A stretch of 64,000 nucleotides of DNA, taken from Mycolicibacterium pyrenivorans. GTDB lineage: Bacteria; Actinomycetota; Actinomycetes; Mycobacteriales; Mycobacteriaceae. Shown in pieces: positions 36,280 to 50,049 of the stretch. Within the stretch, counting starts at the first letter, position 1. Each line of letters begins with the position of its first letter. The notes under the pieces were generated by a model. It worked only from the letters and a program-made list of their open reading frames with translations, was not told the origin of the DNA and searched no databases. The translations under genes and the position numbers were made by a program. The stretch is from contig NZ_JACKSH010000269.1 in NCBI RefSeq assembly GCF_025821625.1, positions 1-64,000 of the forward strand. The letters are read 5' to 3'.

Positions 36280-36678
36280 GGTGCCTCGCGCCACGGGCAA
36301 CTCGCGTGCCGGATCGCAGATTCGCAGCAGTCGCCAGACGTGGGGTCCCGCGAGCAGCGACCACTGCACCCCGGCGCGCGCACAGATGACGTTGATGTTG
36401 GACAAGGCGGCAAACCCCGATGCCGCGAAGAACTCCACTGTCTGCAGGTCGAGGACCAGCCGGCGGGAGCCGCAGATCCGTCGTTCGACGTAGCGGGCGA
36501 GCGCGCAGCTGTTCGTCGCGTCGATCTCGCCGTGGATGGTCACCAGTACCTGCGTCGGGGGGAGTTGGCATGCCGAGAAGGTGGCCCGGTGGTGCTCTTC
36601 CCGCAGGTCGAAGGATCGGGGATCGGCGCGGTATACCCGCTGCGTACTCGGTGCGGGCGATGATTCTGATGTGGACAC
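36214..36678 (-). CDS. STAS-domain protein, anti-sigma factor antagonist-like, without the usual phosphoserine
   Basis: A 154-residue protein with a 35-residue polar start, a STAS domain (about 40-140) and a basic tail. ILTV-type beta strands appear as [14 protein letters not shown], and the phosphorylation helix start is [12 protein letters not shown]. In SpoIIAA/RsbV this reads F-x-D-S-S-G; here Ala85 and Ala86 stand where Asp and the phosphorylated Ser usually lie, leaving Ser87. It may act constitutively, or by other means. GTG 36678 follows GGGAGG at five bases. No partner kinase or sigma factor is adjacent. Confidence 0.8.
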   Translation of the reverse strand: MSTSESSPAPSTQRVYRADPRSFDLREEHHRATFSACQLPPTQVLVTIHGEIDATNSCALARYVERRICGSRRLVLDLQTVEFFAASGFAALSNINVICARAGVQWSLLAGPHVWRLLRICDPARELPVARGTSAGKYLRTRPSDRKLLVGGNN

Positions 36679-37137
36679 GGTGGCCTCCCAGGATTAGGAA
36701 CCGTCAGCCAAACTACGAGTTCGAACTGTCCGCTGCCGTCAGGGGATCAGGCCCTAGATTCTCAAAGCCGTCGCGGTGGTTGCCTGCGGCATCCGGTGCG
36801 CCGATGACGTCATCATTTTCTGATTGTTCTGGCCGATCATGTACCAGGTTGGCTCACGATACTACGGAATCAGTGGCTTGACCAGAAGTTTGGGTCGATC
36901 TCGATCGGGACCGCTCACCTGCATGTTTGCTGGTCGCGAACGCCGGGCTCAGCAAACACCGGTGGGCGTTGCGCCAAGTTTGACGTCTCAGCAACGGATT
37001 CCGCAGTTGCCGGGCGATTAGTAAAAAACATCAAACATGTGATCATTTTGGCCATGACGGCCGAACTCGACGGAAAAGTCGCCATCGTCACGGGCATCTG
37101 CAGACGCTGATCGACGTCGTCAGCACCTATATCGAGC
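36679..37137. other. 459-bp gap with lower GC and gene scars
   Basis: No intact gene is visible. GC falls below that of the surroundings, with AT-rich pieces such as GTAAAAAACATCAAACATG near 37021. The right end carries a truncated SDR start fused to another gene end (see 37054-37131). It should also hold the promoter for the STAS gene, though no clear box was found. Confidence 0.6.
37054..37131 (+). pseudogene. Remnant: SDR 5' end joined to an unrelated 3' end
   Basis: ATG 37054 starts MTAELDGKVAIVTG, a textbook SDR N-terminus ending at the cofactor loop, and then breaks to a stop at 37108-37110. In another frame the sequence just after the break reads [16 protein letters not shown] and stops before 37138. 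The two scraps look like the ends of two lost genes joined by a deletion near 37095-37098. A functional product is unlikely. Confidence 0.55.
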
Positions 37138-40406
<3,269 letters not shown>

Positions 40407-40416
40407 GTGTCCCCGC

Positions 40417-41736
40417 CTACCGATACTCACTGAGCCTCGGCCAGATCCCCAACGCCACCGCCACCGCCGCCGCGACGCTCAACAGGGCGGCGCCGACTGT
40501 GGCCCCCGACAGCACCCGGCGGGCGTTGACGATGTCGTTGCGCAACTGGCTGCGGCTCTGCTCGATGCCCTTGCTGAGCGCCTCGTCCAGCTTGTCGAAC
40601 GCAGGCGTGGCGTCGTCTTCGCCGACTCCCAGCGCCACCTGAGTCGCGGCCTGGTAATTGCCCACCGCGATGTAGGCGGTGATCCGGTCGTCGGCGGCGC
40701 GCCACCGGTCGAGCAGTTTGTCGGCGTCGGACAGGTCGGTCTTGTCGATCGAGTCGTCGCGGGCGAGATAACGGGCAAGCTGTTCCTGCATCAGGTCGAT
40801 CCGCTGATAGTAGGACTGCTTTCGCACGTTCTCGTCGCCGCGACGGATCAGCGACAGCGTCTCGTCGGCCCGTGCCTGCTGAGCGGTGATCGCCAGGTTG
40901 GTGACCGTCTTGAGCGACTCGGCCGCCGTGTCCTTGGCGCTGCGGCTGTCGGAGGTCGAGATCACCAACGCGGTGCCCACCCACATCAACATGATCAGCA
41001 CGGCCAATCCGCCCGCGACGAACCCGATGTTGACCCGTCTTCGGGTGCGCTTGGCCAGCCAGCGGTTGGCGAACGCGCCGAAAAGCAGCGTGGCCAGCAC
41101 CACCAGGATCACCGGGCCGGGAATCCGGGTCGACGCGGTGGTCTCGACGTCCACCTGCGCCGAGGTCTCCTCGTAGAGGCGTTGGGCGTCCGGCAGGATC
41201 TGCTGCTGCATCAGCGACGACGCCTCGGACAGATACGACGAGCCGACGGGGTTGCCCGCGCGGTTGTTGGTGCGTGCGGTCTCGACCAGCCCGGTGTACA
41301 CCGCCAGCCTGGCGTTGATGCGCCCGAGCAGTTGCACCATCGGCTCGTCGGTCAGGCCGCTGGATGCCCGCGTCACCGCGACGGCGGCATCGGTGATCGC
41401 CTGCTCGTAGCGCTGGCGCACGGCGCGGGGTTCGGCGCCGGCGATGAACGCGGTGGCCGCGGCTGCGTCGGCGACCGACAGCGTGGTGTAGAGCTGCCCG
41501 GCCGCGAACGACAACGGCTCGGTGTGGTTGAGCACGGTGGTCAGCGCCTGCTGGCGATCGTTGATCGTCGTCGACGTCGCGAACGCGCTGGCGACCACGA
41601 GCGCGGCCAGGACGAAGCCGATGCTGAGGATGCGGCCCGGCGTCGTCCACATGAACCACCACCGCGGATGCGCCGGGGTCGACGGCGACCGCGACGCAAG
41701 AGGTTCCGTCGAGGGATGCGCCAACTCCACAGTCAC
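40417..41736 (-). CDS. glnX: Transmembrane sensor GlnX (Rv0412c-like)
   Basis: A 439-residue protein with four membrane helices (about 32-52, 208-225, 240-262 and 412-432) enclosing two outside helical-bundle domains, the layout described for Rv0412c/GlnX. It is proposed to contact GlnH outside and relay to PknG inside. GTG 41736 is the first start and its stop lies 11 bases before glnH, so glnX-glnH-pknG form one operon in this order. No enzymatic motif. Confidence 0.9.
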   Translation of the reverse strand: MTVELAHPSTEPLASRSPSTPAHPRWWFMWTTPGRILSIGFVLAALVVASAFATSTTINDRQQALTTVLNHTEPLSFAAGQLYTTLSVADAAAATAFIAGAEPRAVRQRYEQAITDAAVAVTRASSGLTDEPMVQLLGRINARLAVYTGLVETARTNNRAGNPVGSSYLSEASSLMQQQILPDAQRLYEETSAQVDVETTASTRIPGPVILVVLATLLFGAFANRWLAKRTRRRVNIGFVAGGLAVLIMLMWVGTALVISTSDSRSAKDTAAESLKTVTNLAITAQQARADETLSLIRRGDENVRKQSYYQRIDLMQEQLARYLARDDSIDKTDLSDADKLLDRWRAADDRITAYIAVGNYQAATQVALGVGEDDATPAFDKLDEALSKGIEQSRSQLRNDIVNARRVLSGATVGAALLSVAAAVAVALGIWPRLSEYR

Positions 41737-41831
41737 GTGTGCGCGGACCTCATCTTGGTCTCGATCTCTCCGGCTGTCGTCCCGACTGACCCCACTCTAT
41801 GAAAGAAGTCTAAGAGCTACCGGTCCGACGT

Positions 41832-42392
41832 GTGGGTATTCACGGACGGCGATTGGCGCCCACCACCCCGATTTCGTGGTCGGTTCCCTATCCTGAACGC
41901 GTGCGCGGGGACGGTGACGGCTGGGTGGTGTCGGCCAACGGTGCCGCCTACTGGGGCAGGCACGGCGCGGCGGGGCTGCTGCTGCGGGCGCCCCGCCCCG
42001 ACGGATCGGCCGCGGTGCTGCTTCAGCATCGCGCCGCGTGGAGTCATCAGGGAGGCACCTGGGGGCTGCCCGGCGGTGCCCGCGACAGCCACGAGACCGT
42101 CGAGCAGGCCGCGGTGCGCGAAGCCCACGAGGAAGCCGGGCTGCCCGCCGATCAACTGGTCGTGCGCACCACGATCGTCACCGCCGAAGTGTCCGGGTGG
42201 ACGTACACGACCGTCATCGCTGACGCCGGGGAACAGCTGGACACCGTGCCCAACCGCGAAAGCGCGGAGTTGCGGTGGGTTGCCGAGGACGAGGTGGCCG
42301 ACCTGCCGCTGCATCCCGGCTTCGCCGCGAGCTGGGAGCGGCTGCGCAGCGTGGCCGCGTCGATCCCGCTGATGGTCAACCGCGAGAGCTGA
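41832..42392 (+). CDS. mutT3: Nudix hydrolase MutT3
   Basis: A protein of about 186 residues with a full Nudix box, [11 protein letters not shown] followed by [12 protein letters not shown] (G-x5-E-x7-REUxEExGU). It would hydrolyse oxidised or otherwise modified nucleoside triphosphates, such as 8-oxo-dGTP, by homology to Rv0413. GTG 41832 gives the long form; GTG 41901 ([10 protein letters not shown]) also fits. The M. tuberculosis protein has an extra C-terminal 30 residues missing here. Convergent with thiE, with a 17-bp overlap at the ends. Confidence 0.9.
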   Translation: MGIHGRRLAPTTPISWSVPYPERVRGDGDGWVVSANGAAYWGRHGAAGLLLRAPRPDGSAAVLLQHRAAWSHQGGTWGLPGGARDSHETVEQAAVREAHEEAGLPADQLVVRTTIVTAEVSGWTYTTVIADAGEQLDTVPNRESAELRWVAEDEVADLPLHPGFAASWERLRSVAASIPLMVNRES

Positions 42393-43053
42393 GCAGCCCG
42401 GTCAGCTGTTCGGCCGCCGCCTTCGGGTCCTCGGCGGCCGTGATCGCGCGGACCACCACGATGCGACGCGCGCCCGCGGCGACCACGTCGGGCACCCGGG
42501 CCGCATCGATTCCGCCGATGGCGAACCACGGTTTGTCGGTGCCGAGCGCGTCAGCGGCGCGGACCAGGTCCAGTCCGGGTGCGGGGCGGCCCGGCTTCGT
42601 GGGCGTGGGCCAGCAGGGGCCGACGCAGAAGTAGTCGACGCCGTCCTCGGCCACCGCGGCTTTCACCTGGTCGATGTCGTGGGTCGAGCGGCCGAGGATC
42701 ACCTCGCCCACGATGTCGCGGGCGATCGGCAGCGGCAGGTCGTCCTGGCCGAGGTGGAGGATGTCGGCGCCGGCGGCCCGTGCGATGTCGGCGCGGTCGT
42801 TGACGGCCAGCAACGCGCCGTGGCGTCGTGCCGCGTCGCCGATCGTGGCCAGCGCCTCGATCTCCTGGCGGGCCTCCAGCGGACCGAACCGCTGCTCGCC
42901 TGCCGACCCCTTGTCCCTGAGCTGGATGATGTCGACGCCGCCGGCGAGCGCTGCGTCGGCGAATTCCGCCAGGTCGCCGCGTTCGCGGCGGGCGTCGGTG
43001 CACAGGTACAGCGATGCCGGGCGCAATCTGGCCGTCGCGGGTGACTCACTCAC
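42376..43053 (-). CDS. thiE: Thiamine phosphate synthase
   Basis: A 225-residue TIM-barrel enzyme joining HMP-PP with thiazole phosphate to give thiamine phosphate. Active-site runs are [35 protein letters not shown] and AIGGI. GTG 43053 (start [10 protein letters not shown]) is preferred to the longer frame. It is divergent from the thiOSG operon. The TPP riboswitch lies on the opposite strand starting about 40 bases from its own start, so thiE has no aptamer of its own in this gap. Confidence 0.95.
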   Translation of the reverse strand: MSESPATARLRPASLYLCTDARRERGDLAEFADAALAGGVDIIQLRDKGSAGEQRFGPLEARQEIEALATIGDAARRHGALLAVNDRADIARAAGADILHLGQDDLPLPIARDIVGEVILGRSTHDIDQVKAAVAEDGVDYFCVGPCWPTPTKPGRPAPGLDLVRAADALGTDKPWFAIGGIDAARVPDVVAAGARRIVVVRAITAAEDPKAAAEQLTGLLSSRG

Positions 43054-43094
43054 ACTGCGAACGCTAACCCCGTGTCGACGTAGGCTGGTAACCG

Positions 43095-43187
43095 ACCACA
43101 CGGGAGTCCCGGGCACGGGGACTGAGAGTGAGCGCGCCGCTCTTACCGTCACACCTGATCCGGATCATGCCGGCGAAGGGAGCAAAT
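43095..43187 (+). ncRNA. TPP riboswitch upstream of thiO
   Basis: The conserved thiamine-pyrophosphate aptamer is readable: GGGGACUGAGAGUGAG with the CUGAGA loop at 43121-43127, and ACCUGAUCCGGAUCAUGCC followed by GGCGAAGGGA at 43153-43181, the thi-box consensus. The closing P1 strand includes the AAGGGAG ribosome site of thiO six bases before ATG 43189. TPP binding should therefore hide the ribosome site (translational off-switch). Confidence 0.92.
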
Positions 43188-43188
43188 C

Positions 43189-44237
43189 ATGCCGACGACC
43201 GGGAAGAACCTGGCCGTCATCGGCGGGGGCGTCATCGGCCTGGCCGTCGCGCGCCGCGCCGCCCAGGACGGCTGGAGGGTCCGCGTGCACCGGACCGAGC
43301 AGCGCGGCGCCTCCTGGGTGGCAGGCGGGATGCTCGCACCGCACAGTGAGGGCTGGCCCGGCGAGGAACGCCTGCTCCGGCTCGGCCTGGCGTCCCTCGA
43401 GCTGTGGCACCGGGATTTCCTGGACGGCCTGCCGCCCGAGGTGATCACCGCCCGCCAGTCGCTGGTCGTCGCCGTCGACCGCGCCGACGCGGCCGACCTG
43501 TCGACCGTCGGCGAATGGCTGCGCGCGCAGGGACATCCGGTGACGTTGACGACTGCCGCCCGCGATGTCGAACCCCTTCTCGCCCAGGGCATCCGCCACG
43601 GTTTCATCGCCGAGACGGAGCTGGCGGTCGACAACAGAGCTCTCGTCGACGCGCTCGCCGGGCACTGCGACCGCCTCGGCGTCCGATGGGCGCCGCCGGT
43701 GCACGACCTCGCGGAGATCGGCGCCGATGCCGCGGACACCGTGGTGATCGCCAACGGTCTCGATGCGCCCGCATTGTGGCCGGGGCTGCCGATCCGTCCG
43801 GTGAAGGGCGAGGTCCTCCGGTTGCGCCGGCGGAAAGGGTGTATGCCCGTGCCGCAGCGCGTCATCCGCGCGCGTGTGCACGGCCGTCAGGTGTACCTGG
43901 TTCCCAGGGCCGACGGCGTGGTGGTCGGCGCGACGCAGTACGAACACGGTCGAGACACCGCTCCCGCGGTGACGGGGGTGCGTGAACTGCTCGACGACGC
44001 CTGCGCGGTGGTGCCCGCACTCGGTGAGTACGAGTTCGCCGAGTGCGCCGCAGGCCTGCGACCGATGACCCCCGACAACCTGCCGCTGGTCGGCAGGCTC
44101 GATGCGCGCACACTGGTCGCGGCGGGTCACGGCCGGTCGGGTTTCCTGCTGGCGCCGTGGACCGCCGAGGCGATCGCCGCCGAGCTTCGCGGCGCGCCGC
44201 TGGCCGGAGCTGAGGACCTGATGAGCGTGGGGGTGAG

Positions 44238-44241
<4 letters not shown>
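43189..44241 (+). CDS. thiO: Glycine oxidase ThiO
   Basis: A 350-residue FAD amine oxidase that turns glycine into dehydroglycine, the imine used by ThiG for the thiazole ring. The FAD-binding LAVIGGGVIGLAVARRAA starts near residue 8, WVAGGMLAPHSEG is the substrate side, and AAGHGRSGFLLAP is the C-terminal FAD contact. The start is ATG 43189, just after the riboswitch ribosome site. The stop overlaps thiS by ATGA. Confidence 0.95.
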
Positions 44242-45967
<1,726 letters not shown>

Positions 45968-45971
<4 letters not shown>

Positions 45972-46873
45972 TCGAAATGACCTCCCTGACAAAGACATAC
46001 GGAGCTGTCCGGGCCGTCGACGGGTTGACGTGCACGATCGAGCCCGGTGTGGTGACCGGGTTCCTCGGCCCCAACGGAGCCGGCAAGACCACCACGATGC
46101 GGATGATCCTCGGTCTCGACCGTCCGACGTCGGGCACCGCCACCATCGACGGCAGGGCCTACCGGGCTCTGCCCGATCCGCTACGGACGGTCGGTGCGCT
46201 GCTGGACGCCCGGCAGGTCCACCCGAACCGGTCGGTCCGCAGTCACCTGCGCTGGATCGCCGCGACCAACCGCATCCCGGCCCGCCGCGTCGACGAGGTC
46301 CTCGGGATGGTCGGCCTCACCACCGTCGCGGGCGCCCGCGCGGGCACGCTGTCACTGGGCATGAGCCAGCGCCTCGGCATCGCGGGCGCGCTGATCGGTG
46401 ACCCGCCGGTACTGCTGTTCGACGAACCGGTCAACGGACTGGACCCGGAGGGCATTCACTGGGTCCGCACGCTGATGCGCACGATGGCAGGCGAGGGGCG
46501 CACCGTGCTGGTCTCCAGCCACCTGCTCTCCGAGATGGCGAACACCGCCGACCGCCTCGTCGTCATCGGAAGAGGCAAGCTGATCGCATCCACCACGGTG
46601 AGCGAGTTCATCGCCCGCTCGGGCGGAGCCACGGTCCGGGTGCGCAGCCCGCAGCTGGACACGCTGCGCGACGTGCTCACCGGCGCCGGGCTGACGGTGC
46701 ACGTGCAGCCCGACGCGCTCACGGTGCACGACGCCCCCACCGAAGCGGTCGGGGAGCTGGCGGCCCGGCACTCGATCGTCCTCCACGAACTGCGCGCCGA
46801 GCAGGTCTCGCTGGAGCAGGCCTACCTGTCGTCGACCGACGATGTGACCGAGTACCGGGGCGGGCGGACATGA
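45968..46873 (+). CDS. ABC transporter ATP-binding protein
   Basis: A 301-residue ATPase with Walker A GPNGAGKTT at about 37-45, a modified signature LSLGMSQ, and Walker B VLLFDEP. It has a C-terminal 80-residue extension after the NBD. This DRA-type ATPase, coupled to one permease, acts in export of drugs or lipids. ATG 45968 overlaps the preceding stop, and it overlaps the permease start by ATGA. Confidence 0.93.
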
Positions 46874-47604
46874 CCCGGCTGATGACGGCGGCCGCGGTGA
46901 TGAACGCCGAGCGGATCAAGCTGACCACTATCCGGTCGCCACTGTGGGCGACCGGGGCGGCGGCGGCGCTGAGCCTCGGCATCGCCGCGCTCCAGGCAGC
47001 CACCACCTACGGCAACGAGCGGCTGACGGTGCCTGCGGCGGCCCTCGGCGTCGCGGTGTTCGGGGTGCCCGTGCTGATGGTCGTCGCCGCGATGACGGTG
47101 ACCGGGGAGTACCGCACCGCGATGGTGCGCACCACGTTCATGGCCACGCCGGACAGAACGCTGGTACTCGTCGCCAAAGCCGTTGTCGCGGCCGTGTTCT
47201 CCGGTGTGGCGGCAGCGACCATGGTCGTCGGGTCGGTGCTGGTGGCGCGGGTGCCGCTCGCGGATGTGTGGCGAACCGCGGGCGCGATCGCGCTGTACTC
47301 GGCGCTGGCGGCGGTCCTCGGCGTGGGTGTCGCCGCACTGCTGCGCCACACCGCCGGGGCGGTTGCGGTCCTTCTGCTGTGGCCGCTGCTCGTCGAACCG
47401 CTGCTGGGCAATCTGCCGGGCAGGGGCGCGCAGTTCGGCCCCTATCTGCCGTTCGCCAACGCCTTCAGGTTCCTCGAGGTGGAATGGCTGTTCCCGGGAT
47501 ACGCGTGGCACTGGGGTGTCCCGGGATCGGTCGGGTACTTCACCGCCGTCGTCGCCGTTGTGTTCGTCGCGGCGGTCGTCACGGTGCATCGTCGGGATGC
47601 CTGA
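46870..47604 (+). CDS. ABC transporter permease
   Basis: A 244-residue membrane protein of the ABC-2 type with six helices, and VTGEYRTAMVRTTFMATP, the cytosolic loop typical for this class that contacts the ATPase. It pairs with the preceding ATPase by overlapping stop and start. Probably an exporter; the substrate is not indicated by sequence. Confidence 0.9.
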   Translation: MTRLMTAAAVMNAERIKLTTIRSPLWATGAAAALSLGIAALQAATTYGNERLTVPAAALGVAVFGVPVLMVVAAMTVTGEYRTAMVRTTFMATPDRTLVLVAKAVVAAVFSGVAAATMVVGSVLVARVPLADVWRTAGAIALYSALAAVLGVGVAALLRHTAGAVAVLLLWPLLVEPLLGNLPGRGAQFGPYLPFANAFRFLEVEWLFPGYAWHWGVPGSVGYFTAVVAVVFVAAVVTVHRRDA

Positions 47605-47631
47605 CATGAGAAGAAAGGGTTTTCGACCATC

Positions 47632-48531
47632 GTGACCGAACCGCAGACCCTCCAGCTGAAGCTCCCGCACCTGGATGTCGCCGCGCTGTCGTGGGGCCCC
47701 GCCGATGGCCGGCTCGTGCTGTGCCTGCACGGCTTCCCCGACAGCGCGTGGGGGTGGCGCAAGATGGCGCCGCTGCTGGCCGAGCGGGGCATGCGGGTGG
47801 TCGCCCCGTTCTCCCGCGGATACGCGCCGACCGGTCCCGCCGCCGACGGCGACTATCACATCGGTGCGCTGATGTACGACGCGCTGGCGGTGCACACCGA
47901 ACTCGGCGCACCCGCCGACGCGGTGCTGATCGGCCACGACTGGGGTGCCTTCACCAGCAGCGCGATCGCCGCGTATCCGGACTCACCGTTCGCCGAGCAC
48001 ATCTCGATGGCGGTGCCTCCGGTGGGTGCGATCAACAAGACGCGCGGTCCGGTCGGTCGTCAGCTGCGGATGATGCCGCAGCAGTTGCGCAACAGCTGGT
48101 ACATCGTGTTCTTCCAGTTGCCCGGGCTGCCCGAACGGTTGCTCCCGCGGGTCATCCCGCGGCTGTGGCGCGACTGGGGGCCACCCGGCTACCCGACCGA
48201 CGCCGAACTGAACGAGGCTCTGGCCGCCCTCCCGAGCCCCGCGCACCGGCGGGCGGCGGTGTCCTACTACCGCGCCTTGGCCCGCCCGTCGCGCCCGGCG
48301 CCGCGGTACCGCGAGCTGGACCGGTGGCGTTTCGAGTTGCCGCGGGCGCCCGTCCTTCACCTGCAGGGTGCGCAGGACGGCGCGATGATGGCGGAATACG
48401 CCGAACAGGTCGCCACCGTGCTGCCAAGCGGCAGCAGGGTGCTGACCATTCCGTCCGCGGGACACTTCCTGCAGATCGAACAGCCGCGCGTCGTCGCCGA
48501 CGCGGTCCTGGACTATTTGGACTCGCGCTAA
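47632..48531 (+). CDS. Alpha/beta hydrolase, epoxide hydrolase-like
   Basis: A 299-residue alpha/beta-fold enzyme with oxyanion motif HGFPDSAWGW near 33-42, the Asp nucleophile elbow GHDWGAF near 102 and the catalytic His in PSAGHFLQIEQP. An Asp instead of Ser nucleophile, and HGFP, point to epoxide or haloalkane hydrolases. GTG 47632 is 27 bases after the permease, with AAGAAAGGG upstream. Substrate unknown. Confidence 0.87.
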   Translation: MTEPQTLQLKLPHLDVAALSWGPADGRLVLCLHGFPDSAWGWRKMAPLLAERGMRVVAPFSRGYAPTGPAADGDYHIGALMYDALAVHTELGAPADAVLIGHDWGAFTSSAIAAYPDSPFAEHISMAVPPVGAINKTRGPVGRQLRMMPQQLRNSWYIVFFQLPGLPERLLPRVIPRLWRDWGPPGYPTDAELNEALAALPSPAHRRAAVSYYRALARPSRPAPRYRELDRWRFELPRAPVLHLQGAQDGAMMAEYAEQVATVLPSGSRVLTIPSAGHFLQIEQPRVVADAVLDYLDSR

Positions 48532-48540
48532 CGTGGTGTC

Positions 48541-50049
48541 GTGACGAGGACAAGACGGACGCTCACGGCTGTGCTGGCCGTCGCCGTCCTTACGATCGGT
48601 GGCTGCGCCCGCGTCGAGACCCGCCCCGCGCCCTCATCGGATACCGACGCCGCAGCGGCGTCGCAGTTCGCCGACACACTCCGCGAGAAGGTCACCGTCG
48701 ATGCCACCATGGCGCACCTGGAAAGACTGCAGGAGATCGCCGACGCCCACGACGACAACCGCGCGCTCGGCACCCCCGGGTACGACGCGAGCGTGGACTA
48801 TGTCGTCAACGCACTGCGGGACAAGGGATTCGACGTCGAAACCCCCGAGTTCGATGTCCGTCTGCCCTGGGCGGACGAGCCGTCGTTGACCGTCGCGGGC
48901 GGTGCCGTGCCCGCCAAACCGATGGAGTACACGATCGGCACCGAGGGTGAGGGCGTGACCGGCCTGCTGGTGGCCGCACGAGTCGAGGACACGCCGGGCT
49001 GCACGGCCGGCGACTACGACGGGCTCCCGGTCGAGGGCGCGATCGTGCTGGTCGACCGCGGTTCGTGCCCGTTCGGCGCGAAGCAGGCCGTCGCCGCCGA
49101 GCGCGGCGCCGTGGCGCTGATCGTCGCGAACAACGAAGAGGGTGAGGAGATCTCCGGCGGCACCCTGGGGGATCAGACCGATGTGTTGATCCCGGTCATC
49201 AGCGTCACCAAGGCGGCGGGCGCGCAGGTGCGCGCGCAGTCGGGCGCGCCCGTGGCGATCAGGCTCAACGCCGGGGTCCGCGTCGAGAAGACCCGCAACG
49301 TCATCGCGCAGACCAAGACGGGATCGACGGCCGACGTCGTCATGGTCGGCGCGCACCTCGACAGCGTCGCCGAGGGGCCGGGCATCAACGACAACGCATC
49401 CGGTGTCGCGGCAGTGCTGGAAACCGCTCTGCAACTGGGGAGTTCACCGCAGGTCAACAACGCCGTCCGGTTCGGATTCTGGGGTGCCGAGGAGTTCGGC
49501 CTGCTCGGCTCCAGCGACTACGTCGAATCGCTGGATGTCGACGCGCTCAAGGACATCGCGTTGTACCTGAATTTCGACATGCTGGGATCACCGAACCCCG
49601 GGTACTTCACCTACGACGGGGACCAGTCGAGAAGGCTCGACGAGCGCGAAGGAGTGCCCCGGGTGCCGGAGGGCTCGGCGGGCATCGAGCGCACCCTGGT
49701 GGCCTACCTCGACGGCGAAGGCAAGCCCGCCGAGGACACGTCTTTCGACGGCAGGTCCGACTACGACAGCTTCACGAAATCGGGAGTTCCTTCGGGAGGC
49801 CTCTTCTCGGGCGCAGAGGAGAAGAAGTCCGTGCAGCAGGCCGAGGTCTGGGGCGGCAAGGCCGATGAACCCTTCGACCCGAACTATCACAAGTCCACCG
49901 ACACCCTCGACAAGATCGACCGCACGGCGCTGCAGATCCACGGCGGCGGAGTGGCCTACGTGGTGGGCCTGTACGCGCAGGACCAGCGTGGCCGCAACGG
50001 GTTACCGGTCCGCGATGACCGGACCCGCCACCAACTGACCGAGTCATGA
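48541..50049 (+). CDS. lpqL: LpqL-type lipoprotein aminopeptidase (M28, PA domain)
   Basis: A 502-residue secreted lipoprotein (lipobox TIGGC near Cys22). A PA domain of about residues 130-250 (LVDRGSCPFGAKQAV) is inserted before an M28 zinc peptidase. Metal ligands lie in GAHLDSV, NDNASG, GAEEFG, NFDMLGSPNPG and NYHKSTDT. It would cut N-terminal amino acids from peptides outside the cell. M. tuberculosis Rv0418 has the same length and follows thiG. GTG 48541. Its stop overlaps the next paralog. Confidence 0.93.
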   Translation: MTRTRRTLTAVLAVAVLTIGGCARVETRPAPSSDTDAAAASQFADTLREKVTVDATMAHLERLQEIADAHDDNRALGTPGYDASVDYVVNALRDKGFDVETPEFDVRLPWADEPSLTVAGGAVPAKPMEYTIGTEGEGVTGLLVAARVEDTPGCTAGDYDGLPVEGAIVLVDRGSCPFGAKQAVAAERGAVALIVANNEEGEEISGGTLGDQTDVLIPVISVTKAAGAQVRAQSGAPVAIRLNAGVRVEKTRNVIAQTKTGSTADVVMVGAHLDSVAEGPGINDNASGVAAVLETALQLGSSPQVNNAVRFGFWGAEEFGLLGSSDYVESLDVDALKDIALYLNFDMLGSPNPGYFTYDGDQSRRLDEREGVPRVPEGSAGIERTLVAYLDGEGKPAEDTSFDGRSDYDSFTKSGVPSGGLFSGAEEKKSVQQAEVWGGKADEPFDPNYHKSTDTLDKIDRTALQIHGGGVAYVVGLYAQDQRGRNGLPVRDDRTRHQLTES

